In this document: piece after piece, positions 1 to 6,359 of the stretch
Numbering within the stretch: the first letter of the stretch is position 1
How the letters are laid out: each line of letters starts with the position of its first letter
Virus record (IMG/VR): IMGVR_UViG_3300030102_004237
Span: 1 to 20,319 of that record
Length of the DNA stretch: 20,319 nt
Origin: a virus
Reading direction: 5' to 3' (one strand)
Notes under the pieces: generated by a model
Database searches by the model: none
Told to the model about the DNA's origin: nothing
Seen by the model: only the letters and a program-made list of their open reading frames with translations
Translations under genes and position numbers: made by a program

Positions 1-725
1 AGATGATCCACGTCTGCCCCTGCCCATCTAAAAATGGCTTGATCGTCGTCTCCGGCAATATAGACGCGCTCCGAATTATTTGCCAAAAGTTCTACTAACT
101 TCCATTGCAAGGGACTAAGGTCTTGCGCCTCGTCTACGAACATGACGTCCAGTTTAGGGGCCAGCTGTTTTTGGACACAGAGGTCGAGCATATCGGTAAA
201 GTCGTGCAAGCCTCTTGCTTGCTTAAATTGGTACAGCCCTTTCTGGAACCGCTCTAACGCGAACCAATCAATATCTTCGTCATAATGCTGGTGCCATTGA
301 TCTCGTAACGGTACGCACCTGAGCCGCGACAAACCCTCGATAAAACTGAGTCGGTCATCCTTCGATAACATGGAGATCGAACCTTCTTCCATGTCCGAGC
401 GACCAGATAGCCGCAACCCCATGATGTCGTTAAACTCGCGCAATGAATTACCGTTCAAAACAGAACTGCGCGATAGTCCTAACATTCGATGACAAAGGGA
501 GTGTAGCGTACGAAAATTTGGTAGCTCTTTTGAACTCAACCCAAAGCGCTCCATCGTCCGGTCACGCCCTTCTTCTGAAGCCTTTTTAGTAAAAGCAAAA
601 TACCCGATACGGTCAGGCGGTGTACCGTTTTGCATTTCTAATTCGATAAGGTTCAAGATCGTTGTCGTTTTGCCTGTACCGGGAGGCCCAAGGATAATCG
701 ACCATGTATTTGGGTCCGCGCTCAT
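1..725 (-). CDS. UvrD/Rep-type superfamily 1 DNA helicase (partial, C-terminus beyond left edge)
   Basis: Reading leftward from an ATG at 725, the frame is open for 241 codons to the window edge. It shows the SF1 helicase motifs in order: Walker A GPPGTGKT (residues 13-20), a motif Ia-like FAFTKKAS (43-50), RTLHSLCHR (72-80), HDFTDML (174-180), the DEAQD Walker B/motif II (198-202) and motif III GDDDQAIFRWAGAD (225-238). These are diagnostic of UvrD/Rep/PcrA-like ATP-dependent 3'-5' helicases; motifs IV-VI would lie outside the window. The spacing between motifs Ia and II is short, so much of the 1B insertion seen in full-length UvrD seems reduced. The start overlaps the zinc-ribbon stop by 4 bp (ATGA), implying translational coupling. 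It most likely unwinds DNA during phage replication or recombination. The family call is firm; the precise role is inferred from its neighbours. Confidence 0.93.
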   Translation of the reverse strand, partial: MSADPNTWSIILGPPGTGKTTTILNLIELEMQNGTPPDRIGYFAFTKKASEEGRDRTMERFGLSSKELPNFRTLHSLCHRMLGLSRSSVLNGNSLREFNDIMGLRLSGRSDMEEGSISMLSKDDRLSFIEGLSRLRCVPLRDQWHQHYDEDIDWFALERFQKGLYQFKQARGLHDFTDMLDLCVQKQLAPKLDVMFVDEAQDLSPLQWKLVELLANNSERVYIAGDDDQAIFRWAGADVDH

Positions 726-898
726 TCGTCTGAGGTCTTAAAAAGGTGTGGTTTTACAACAACTTCGTCGAGTGTTTCCCACTCCATAGCATCAGTGCAT
801 GTTCGACAAGCGTCGCGTGGGTGGGGCCGTTTATATTCAGCGTAATATGTTTTCCACCGGCTCTTACACTTATCGCAATAATAATGTGCTTCATACAT
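722..898 (-). CDS. Small zinc-ribbon protein, 58 aa
   Basis: This short frame runs from ATG at 898 to TGA at 722. It is wedged between the primase, whose stop it overlaps by 1 bp (TAATG), and the SF1 helicase, whose start overlaps its own stop (ATGA). The protein begins MYEAHYYCDKCKSRW and has two CxxC knuckles: C8/C11 and C31/C34. That spacing fits a single structural zinc site of the zinc-ribbon type. The C-terminal third is acidic and lacks further motifs. The double overlap and paired cysteines argue for a real gene despite its size. The function is unknown. Position between a primase and a helicase suggests an accessory nucleic-acid-binding or bridging factor, but that is inference only. 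Confidence 0.8.
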   Translation of the reverse strand: MYEAHYYCDKCKSRWKTYYAEYKRPHPRDACRTCTDAMEWETLDEVVVKPHLFKTSDE

Positions 899-2430
899 TA
901 GAACGGTTCCTCCTTCATCTCTGGCGTATCAAATGAACTATCCTGACCAGTATATTCAGGTATAAACCAAACCGTGATGCCTTTACCTTTTACATGGAAG
1001 AAGTGATGACCTCCACCAAGCTCACGGATACGCGCCGCTATGTTATTACGGCCATAGTCCCGGAACTGTTGTCGACTGAAGTAATCAAGAAGGTCTTTTA
1101 GCCTAAAGTATGTTTTACCTTCTTCCGTCCACGGCTTCCCTAACAACAACTCGTCGCGGCTTTGAGCTTGCGCTCGTTCCGTGCAGAATGACTCCAGTAA
1201 CTCCATAAACTGACCCTCGACGGATACGTCCTTCGGCACTTCAATAATCGAAACAGCGTCGAGTAGCGACTGCATCGTATTACGCCAAGTATTTTGCCGT
1301 TGGGTCGGTGGCATAAAATTTAAAGCATCCATACACCGTCGTTGAAACTTCGTTTGGTTTTGAAGCTCTTCTGTTGTCAGCTCTAGGCGGTGTCCTTCTA
1401 CATCAAGAAACCAGATCGGAGGTTGGGAATCCTGTTTTTGCAGATTACCAAACTGCGGCAACCCACCTGACGACCCTACACCGTAGTCACAAGTTCGACA
1501 GACCGCTGCATTACAATATGCCGCGATAGGCTGGTCGTTACATTTGTAGAGGTAATCTTTATTGTTCAAAGCGCGGATAACGGTCAAAACTTCTTGAGCG
1601 CCTAGCGGCGGCTTCATAAACTTGAAGTTAAATTCTTCGACCTTGCGCTCCCAAGTATCCTGAAACTTTTTACGTGCGAACACCCCAAGGTCGAATAAGC
1701 CGTTATTACGCGTACCTTCAGGAAAGCCCATCGTACAAAGCGACCGTAGGCACGGCGGCGCACCCTGCAGATCAGGATCATCGTCAGCATTATGGATGGC
1801 TTGGGGTGATAAGTTCTCAAGTTCACGGCGTGTAATTTGCTTCGACTTAGCGTGTTCAATAAACTCCTCTAAATCAAGAATACCTTCGCCGTCGTCGTTA
1901 TGGCAATAACGTGTTGATGTCGCACCGCCGAAGTAAGGCATATTCAGGATATTGCCCCGGTCGCCCTTCTCTAAAAGCAGTTTTATTTGTTTCGGAAAAA
2001 TCTCGGCGGTGCCGTAGCCTAACGCAGATGCGATTTCTTTTAATTTACCCTGCATTACAGACGCGGGTACAGGCTCCGATGCAAAACAATAAACATGTGC
2101 GCCGCCGGATTTAGAACGCGCAACAACAAATGGAAGTTCGTTTCGTTTTACTAAACGCTCAACAAGATCGTCGTGTTTAAGTGGGTAAGTATCAATGTCG
2201 ATAGCGCCCCAGATACAGCTGTTATCTTCCCGGATGGGTACAATGCCAAGGGACTCTTTGCCGCCTAAATGGTTTTCCCATAGTTCGAGTAAACGATCGT
2301 CATCTAAATCTTCTGAAACAACCCGATATTGACCCTTTTGTTTACCGGGACCGTTATCTTCATTTGGGCGGTAACACCCATAAGCCAAACGCAATCCAGC
2401 AAATAGCTCAGCAAAATCTTTCGCCGACAT
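898..2430 (-). CDS. Archaeo-eukaryotic-type primase (TOTE-like AEP) with C-terminal Cys cluster
   Basis: The protein has 510 residues, with ATG at 2430 preceded by an AAGGA Shine-Dalgarno six bases upstream. The N-terminal 200 residues carry the AEP primase/polymerase signatures. These are a catalytic DxD in AIDIDTY (D78, D80), the SxH-type motif SGGAHVY (S108-Y114, H112), and downstream EIFPKQ and NMPYFGG segments. This resembles the primase domain of TOTE conflict systems and phage relatives. The middle (225-320) resembles the PriCT-like linker of plasmid and phage AEPs (PPCLRSL, PEGTRNN). It contains C227, C297, C306, C311 and C314, which could hold a zinc ion or iron-sulfur cluster. Residues 440-490 may form a winged-helix-like domain. 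The C-terminus ends acidic, with EEPF. It probably primes phage DNA replication; TOTE-like defence is less likely because the nuclease and helicase fusion is absent. Confidence 0.85.
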   Translation of the reverse strand: MSAKDFAELFAGLRLAYGCYRPNEDNGPGKQKGQYRVVSEDLDDDRLLELWENHLGGKESLGIVPIREDNSCIWGAIDIDTYPLKHDDLVERLVKRNELPFVVARSKSGGAHVYCFASEPVPASVMQGKLKEIASALGYGTAEIFPKQIKLLLEKGDRGNILNMPYFGGATSTRYCHNDDGEGILDLEEFIEHAKSKQITRRELENLSPQAIHNADDDPDLQGAPPCLRSLCTMGFPEGTRNNGLFDLGVFARKKFQDTWERKVEEFNFKFMKPPLGAQEVLTVIRALNNKDYLYKCNDQPIAAYCNAAVCRTCDYGVGSSGGLPQFGNLQKQDSQPPIWFLDVEGHRLELTTEELQNQTKFQRRCMDALNFMPPTQRQNTWRNTMQSLLDAVSIIEVPKDVSVEGQFMELLESFCTERAQAQSRDELLLGKPWTEEGKTYFRLKDLLDYFSRQQFRDYGRNNIAARIRELGGGHHFFHVKGKGITVWFIPEYTGQDSSFDTPEMKEEPF

Positions 2431-2457
2431 AATTAATCCTTTCTAATAGAGTGCAGA

Positions 2458-2482
2458 AAGGGGGCAGTAGAACTGCCCCCTT
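2458..2482 (-). terminator. Perfect 11-bp hairpin, possible attenuator or weak terminator
   Basis: AAGGGGGCAGT (2458-2468) and ACTGCCCCCTT (2472-2482) are perfect inverted complements around a 3-base loop. The hairpin lies between the SSB-like stop (2495) and the primase start (2430). Read leftward the stem is followed by TTTCTGCAC-type sequence, not a long U-run, so efficient intrinsic termination is doubtful. It could cut read-through, or protect the 3' end of the upstream SSB-like message. Confidence 0.65.
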
Positions 2483-2494
2483 AGAAGTTTGACC

Positions 2495-3289
2495 CTAGAA
2501 AGGAACGTCGTCGTTGACTTTGTCAGAAGATGCTCCGGCGGCTTCAGGATCTTTAGCCTGTACCTCACCCGCCTTAATCATCTTGAGGAAGTTAGCTCCT
2601 TCAAGAATCATATCGCGGTTTGAAGCTTGGCCTTCCAGACCAATAGACCAACCGTACCAAGAGCCACGGTCGTTTTGCTCAGCTACCGTTTTGAGACGGT
2701 ACTTGAACAGGAACATAGGAGCTTCGACCATTGCACCAGCGGAGTTTTTTACGCGCCGCTGTTTCATTTGGCTAACCCACTTACGAGCCTTCGAAAGCTG
2801 TGTAGACGTCATCGCGATTACCGCTTGCGTCCACTCTGTTTCGTCCTCGTTACAGACCATGACATAAAACTGAGCAGTCTCGGCAATGTAGTTGCCGTTG
2901 TCCAATACGAACTGACCGCGTTCGTTTTTCGTAGTCTGCGAGAGGATGTCCCGACTATCGTGGGTATTGATAAGGCCACCCCCGCTTTCACGAGGTGCCC
3001 ACTCGAGATACTTCTTATTGTAGTAGCAAGGAACTACAATAAGACCCTCATCTCCATCTGTCGCCTCACCGGTGACAGTATTAAAGATATTACCCTGCTC
3101 AGCACCTTTGACGTATTTACCGTCGTTTTTGTTGAGCTGTGGGCTGAGAGCTTGTAACAGCTGAAGGAACGGAATAGCAAAGTCATCAGAGGACGTATCC
3201 TCCAAGCCTGTGCCAAGCGACAACAGATCGTCGTCAATTACTGCGACTGCACCGCCGCCGTTCTTTACTGCAACTTCGTTTTTCGCCAT
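2495..3289 (-). CDS. Candidate phage single-stranded DNA-binding protein with acidic tip
   Basis: The protein has 264 residues. Its ATG at 3289 sits 5 bases after a full-consensus AGGAGGT Shine-Dalgarno (3295-3301) that overlaps the upstream stop, which predicts very strong translation. The N-terminal ~35 residues look disordered. Residues 36-230 form a mixed, aromatic-rich core (YYNKKYLEW, WYGWSIGLEG). A low-complexity Ala/Asp/Ser tail ends NDDVPF (259-264). That ending closely matches the DDDIPF acidic tip by which bacterial and phage SSBs recruit partners. High predicted expression, the tail, and location upstream of the primase support an SSB role. I do not see a classical OB-fold signature, so a different ssDNA-binding or recombination family remains possible. 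No gene symbol is given because homology to Ssb is not demonstrated. Confidence 0.7.
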   Translation of the reverse strand: MAKNEVAVKNGGGAVAVIDDDLLSLGTGLEDTSSDDFAIPFLQLLQALSPQLNKNDGKYVKGAEQGNIFNTVTGEATDGDEGLIVVPCYYNKKYLEWAPRESGGGLINTHDSRDILSQTTKNERGQFVLDNGNYIAETAQFYVMVCNEDETEWTQAVIAMTSTQLSKARKWVSQMKQRRVKNSAGAMVEAPMFLFKYRLKTVAEQNDRGSWYGWSIGLEGQASNRDMILEGANFLKMIKAGEVQAKDPEAAGASSDKVNDDVPF

Positions 3290-3294
3290 AACTT

Positions 3295-3301
3295 ACCTCC
3301 T
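3295..3301 (-). promoter_or_regulatory. Full-consensus ribosome binding site for the SSB-like gene
   Basis: Read leftward the bases spell AGGAGGT, complementary to the 16S anti-Shine-Dalgarno tail, five bases before ATG 3289. Two of its bases are part of the upstream TAG stop (3300-3302). It is among the strongest ribosome binding sites in the window, consistent with high demand for a stoichiometric DNA-binding protein. Confidence 0.8.
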
Positions 3302-3866
3302 ATTTAGCGATCTTCGATTTAAAGCCGGAATACAGACCAAACAAGTCCACCGGCAAGTCGGTGCCTTGTTCCATCTGCTCTCTAGCAAAAGCCTTCAGGG
3401 TTGAGTGGTGAACCGCTTCTTTGGTTTCGATTTTGATACCCCGAGCTTGCAGTGCTTCGACCGCAATCTTCCAGTTATCGTCACTTTTACCAAATTTTGC
3501 TGTTACCTCCCTTTTGATTATGTCACCAAAACCATTGTCGAGGAGCCACGTGTGGGCTTCTTCGGCTTTAGCTTTCGTGATATGAGCGGTAACAAACGGT
3601 TCGGCTTTTACCCTAGAGCCATCTGCTAAACGTATCTCGGATACGCCAGCTTCGGCCAAAGCATCAGGAAGGTCGTGTTCTTGGACGACACGCAGTTGTT
3701 CCTTCTTCGCTTTCAGCTGATCCTCGAGTTCGGCTACGCCGCGCTCAAGGTCGAGTTGTTTATTTGCCAACTCAGCAATGCGACGGACTTCACCGTCGGT
3801 TGCCTCGACTGCTAAGGTGTTTATCGCCTCGCCCCCGAGGATATCGTCAAGGTTATCGTTAACCAA
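3300..3866 (-). CDS. Conserved-looking phage protein of unknown function, coiled-coil N-terminal half
   Basis: I do not recognise a named family. I place the start at a TTG (3864-3866), six bases after AAGGAG (3873-3878), giving 188 residues beginning MVNDNLDDILGG. The frame is also open to a GTG at 3914, but that has no good Shine-Dalgarno. Residues ~25-60 are a charged heptad-like coiled coil (LANKQLDLERGVAEL...LKAKKEQL). After it come a small compact region (LADGSRVKAEPF), WLLDNGFGDIIK, and a C-terminal segment HHSTLKAFAREQ...LPVDLFGLYSGFK. The last part has the look of a conserved phage domain I have met next to replication genes without a known role. The gene abuts the SSB-like gene, so it is probably a replication or recombination accessory factor; that is inference. 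Confidence 0.8.
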   Translation of the reverse strand: MVNDNLDDILGGEAINTLAVEATDGEVRRIAELANKQLDLERGVAELEDQLKAKKEQLRVVQEHDLPDALAEAGVSEIRLADGSRVKAEPFVTAHITKAKAEEAHTWLLDNGFGDIIKREVTAKFGKSDDNWKIAVEALQARGIKIETKEAVHHSTLKAFAREQMEQGTDLPVDLFGLYSGFKSKIAK

Positions 3867-3950
3867 AGTCTTCTCCTTCTTCAAGGTTGGAGCTAAATAC
3901 CGTATAGTCCTCACCGTAGGTTTTAAAGGACGTTTTACTGTAAAAGCTCG

Positions 3951-4038
3951 TCATAATCTCATAATCTCATAAGAAACGGTTTAACTGGCTGTTAACGCTC
4001 GTATTGTTTCTTATGACAGGGTCGATGACATTATGAGA
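3951..4038. repeat. Iteron-like octamers and an inverted repeat in the longest intergenic gap
   Basis: Three head-to-tail octamers, TCATAATC (3951-3958), TCATAATC (3959-3966) and TCATAAGA (3967-3974), lead into an inverted repeat. Its arms are TCATAAGAAAC (3967-3977) and GTTTCTTATGA (4006-4016), separated by 28 bases. The spacer contains a smaller inverted repeat, TTAAC tggct GTTAA (3981-3995). A further inverted copy, ATTATGAGA (4030-4038), overlaps the end of the nucleotidase gene. There is no U-run or GC-rich stem, so this is not a typical terminator. It could be an operator, a promoter region for the leftward replication genes, or an origin. Confidence 0.6.
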
Positions 4039-4624
4039 TAGATAAGCCGTCGCGAGGGAAAACAGCCTTCTTAGAAAAATTATTCGCTAGATAATCACTA
4101 TAGGCGTCTACATACGCGATTATCTGCGCCCTCATCTTCTTGTTAGAAACGTCTTCAATATCCTCCATCAGTTTATCGCGCACGTTAATGTACACATCCG
4201 CTAACAGCCAATTACCAAGATACATCTGCTCCATGCAATAGAACAAAAGTTCGATGCGGTCTGCAATCTTGATGTATCTATTCTCATATTCCCAAGACGG
4301 AACGCCAGTATGTTCTGACTTCCAGCCCATCTTCTGAAGAAATTCTTTTTCCCTCTGTTCGAGCGCCTCTTCTAACGCTGGGTGCGCCCACTTTACGTTC
4401 GCAGGGATATCACCTGTTACGACCTCCGGTACATCGTGCCGGATCGCAAAGATTAAACCGTCTCTGGAAATATCTGGAAACAAATCTAAGAGGATCATAG
4501 TCAAGCCCCATGTGTGGGCGGCTACGTTCTGTTCCTCACCGTTCATCGGGCGAATATGTAAGCGCCGGATGCGACCCGCCATTCGCGAGTTGTAAATTTT
4601 TTCGGGAAGAGTGTATTGCTTCAT
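4031..4624 (-). CDS. HD-domain 5'-deoxynucleotidase-like phosphohydrolase (YfbR-type)
   Basis: The protein has 197 residues, close to the size of E. coli YfbR. The metal-binding HD set is complete: H37 in VAAHTWG, H63-D64 in RHDVPEVVTGDIP, E67, D72 and D122 in IADRIELLFYCMEQ. In the YfbR/HD_3 family these residues bind a divalent metal and hydrolyse deoxynucleoside 5'-monophosphates to nucleosides and phosphate. In a phage this would adjust dNMP pools, for instance by removing a competing or modified nucleotide or by salvaging host DNA. It is the first gene of the leftward replication operon, starting from the divergent promoter region at 4625-4698. The ribosome binding site is poor: GGAG lies about 13 bases upstream. 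The substrate cannot be read from sequence. Marine phages also encode MazG-like and other pool-shaping enzymes, but the HD spacing points to the nucleotidase branch. Confidence 0.85.
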   Translation of the reverse strand: MKQYTLPEKIYNSRMAGRIRRLHIRPMNGEEQNVAAHTWGLTMILLDLFPDISRDGLIFAIRHDVPEVVTGDIPANVKWAHPALEEALEQREKEFLQKMGWKSEHTGVPSWEYENRYIKIADRIELLFYCMEQMYLGNWLLADVYINVRDKLMEDIEDVSNKKMRAQIIAYVDAYSDYLANNFSKKAVFPRDGLSIS

Positions 4625-4698
4625 AAGTCTAATCTTTCTCCGTATTTACTTGGAAGCTATACTATAATATAAGACCTGAAACGGATAGGTGCTTTTTT
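4625..4698. promoter_or_regulatory. Divergent AT-rich promoter region between nucleotidase and SNF2 helicase genes
   Basis: This 74-base gap separates head-to-head genes. It holds TATAAT (4663-4668) on the plus strand, embedded in the near-palindromic TATACTATAATATA (4658-4671). The opposite strand therefore also offers -10-like boxes (TATTAT, TATAGT). No convincing -35 is present on either side, so either an activator or a phage-specific factor may be needed. The helicase start at 4699 has only a weak ribosome site (ATAGGTG, about 6 bases upstream). Confidence 0.55.
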
Positions 4699-6147
4699 AT
4701 GACATTCACGTTTAAGACGAAACCGTATGACCATCAGCTACAAGCGCTTGAAGCTTCCTATCAAAGTGAGTCGTTCGCGCTGCTTATGGATATGGGAACA
4801 GGAAAGTCCAAGGTTCTAGTAGATACGATCGCGTACCTAGATGGTCAGGACTTAATTAATTCAGCGATTATTCTTGCTCCGAAGGGCGTTTACAAAAACT
4901 GGGTAGGCAAAGAACTTCCTGCCCACATGCCTGATACGACACGGCATAAAGTTGCATATTGGGCGTCCCCTCTAACGAAGGCGCATAAAGAAGCTATTCG
5001 AGAAATATGGAGGCCAGACGATAACCTTCACATTCTTGTTATGAATATTGAAGCGTTATCTACTGGAAAAGCTGAGGAAGTCGCTACCAAATTTATTTCT
5101 TCGCACGGTGGTTCGACATTAATCGCTATCGACGAGTCGACGGTAATTAAGAACCATAAAGCGCGTAGAACAAAAGCGGCTATCCGTATCGCTAAACGCT
5201 GTAAGTACAAGAGGATTCTTACAGGGTCGCCGATTACTAAAACACCGCTAGACTTGTTTGCGCAGTTTCAGTTCTTGGGTGAACAGCTATTAGGATTTAA
5301 ATCGTATTACGCTTTTTGCGCTCGTTATGCAGATATGATCAAACGAAGCGCGGCAGGTGGGTCACATCAATATAACCAGATTCTTGGGTTCCGTAACCTC
5401 GACGAGCTTACTGAATCTATCAAGCCGTATTCGTTTCGAGTTACGAAAGAAGAGTGTCTCGACCTACCGGAAAAAACATATACGATGCGTACGATCGAGC
5501 TAACGCCCGAACAAAAGAAAATGTACAACCAAATGAAGAAGACTGCCGTAGCATTATTAGACGATATGGAAATGGTAACTGCGAACGCTGTTATCACGCA
5601 GCTTCTCAGGCTACATCAAATTAGTTGCGGCTTTGTAAATACGGACGATGGGAATATCGTCCGGTTCAACAACAACCGTATGCCAGAACTGTTGGCTATC
5701 CTAGAAGAGGTAAACGGTAAAGCGATTATCTGGGCTAATTACCGACACGATATTATGGCTATCGAAATGGAGCTAGCAAGAGCCTATGGTCCAAGTTCTG
5801 TAGCTACTTATTTTGGAGATACAGATGGTGAAGCGCGGCAAGATATTGTTGAACGATTCCAAACTGACGACGAGCTACGGTTCTTTGTTGGACAGCCTAG
5901 AACAGGCGGGTATGGATTAACTTTAACTGCTGCATCAACAGTAATTTATTATAGTAACAGCTACGATCTTGAAGTAAGGTTGCAGTCAGAAGACCGTGCA
6001 CATAGAATAGGTCAAACGAACGCGGTTACCTACATCGACTTAATCGCGCAAGGCACGGTCGACGAAAAGATAGTCGGTGCTCTACGCAAGAAGATAAATA
6101 TCGCGACACAAGTGCTAGAGGAAGATTGGAAAAAATGGCTGATCTAA
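4699..6147 (+). CDS. SNF2/DEAD-like superfamily 2 helicase
   Basis: The protein has 482 residues and both RecA-like lobes. Lobe 1 carries a Q-like motif KPYDHQLQALE (8-18), Walker A DMGTGKSK (31-38), the motif II variant DEST (145-148) in place of DEAH, and TGSP motif III (175-178). Lobe 2 carries IIWANYRHD (343-351), RTGGYGLTL motif V (401-409) and RLQSEDRAHRIGQ motif VI (427-439), the last typical of SNF2-family enzymes. It is a DNA-dependent ATPase, likely a translocase or helicase in phage replication, recombination or remodelling of DNA-protein complexes. Many short phage SNF2 proteins share DEST and the lack of accessory domains. Its C-terminus overlaps the HTH gene by 13 bp, so the two are probably co-expressed from the plus-strand promoter at ~4663. 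Its plus orientation contrasts with the rest of the window. Confidence 0.92.
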   Translation: MTFTFKTKPYDHQLQALEASYQSESFALLMDMGTGKSKVLVDTIAYLDGQDLINSAIILAPKGVYKNWVGKELPAHMPDTTRHKVAYWASPLTKAHKEAIREIWRPDDNLHILVMNIEALSTGKAEEVATKFISSHGGSTLIAIDESTVIKNHKARRTKAAIRIAKRCKYKRILTGSPITKTPLDLFAQFQFLGEQLLGFKSYYAFCARYADMIKRSAAGGSHQYNQILGFRNLDELTESIKPYSFRVTKEECLDLPEKTYTMRTIELTPEQKKMYNQMKKTAVALLDDMEMVTANAVITQLLRLHQISCGFVNTDDGNIVRFNNNRMPELLAILEEVNGKAIIWANYRHDIMAIEMELARAYGPSSVATYFGDTDGEARQDIVERFQTDDELRFFVGQPRTGGYGLTLTAASTVIYYSNSYDLEVRLQSEDRAHRIGQTNAVTYIDLIAQGTVDEKIVGALRKKINIATQVLEEDWKKWLI

Positions 6148-6359
6148 TTGACGAGTTCAAACAACTTAGAAAAGAGTCTGGACTTTCTCAAAAAGACGTC
6201 TCCAAAGATACAGGCGTAAGCCTGATTACTGTATATACATGGGAAGCTAAACAGCGACAGCCCACCTTGTCGAACTTCAATAAGGTTCTAAACAAGATGG
6301 GCTACGAGGTCACTATCCGACCGCTCGCATCCGCTGAACCAACCGCTCAGCACGGTTAG
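6135..6359 (+). CDS. XRE/Cro-type helix-turn-helix regulator, 74 aa
   Basis: The preferred ATG at 6135 lies 12 bases after AGAGGA. A TTG at 6126 would add three residues but leaves too little room for the ribosome site. The protein is essentially one HTH_3-type domain: LRKESGLSQKDVSKDTGVSL (helices 1-3), VYTWEAKQRQPTL, then NFNKVLNKMGYEVTI. This matches Cro/CI-like DNA-binding domains, followed by a short Pro/Ala-rich tail. It overlaps the helicase by 13 bp (translational coupling) and its 3' end overlaps the lysozyme gene by 47 bp on the other strand. It plausibly regulates the divergent promoter at 4625-4698 and/or the repeats at 3951-4038. Without a dimerisation domain, integrase or partner repressor, it is not evidence of a temperate lifestyle. 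Confidence 0.88.
   Translation: MADLIDEFKQLRKESGLSQKDVSKDTGVSLITVYTWEAKQRQPTLSNFNKVLNKMGYEVTIRPLASAEPTAQHG

Noticed and set aside
2627-3157. Plus-strand frame of 176 codons opposite the SSB-like gene
   Set aside because: It has no ribosome site or domain, and lies wholly antisense to a well-supported gene with strong start signals.
3967-4016. The inverted repeat as an intrinsic terminator for the nucleotidase gene
   Set aside because: The stem is AT-rich with a 28-base spacer and is not followed by a U-run on the leftward transcript.
6126-6134. TTG start for the HTH gene, adding three residues
   Set aside because: Only about 3 bases separate it from the AGAGGA site, and an ATG follows at 6135 with the HTH domain intact.
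6135-6359. HTH protein as evidence of a temperate phage repressor switch
   Set aside because: There is no integrase, attachment site or partner repressor in the window, and small XRE proteins are common in lytic phages.
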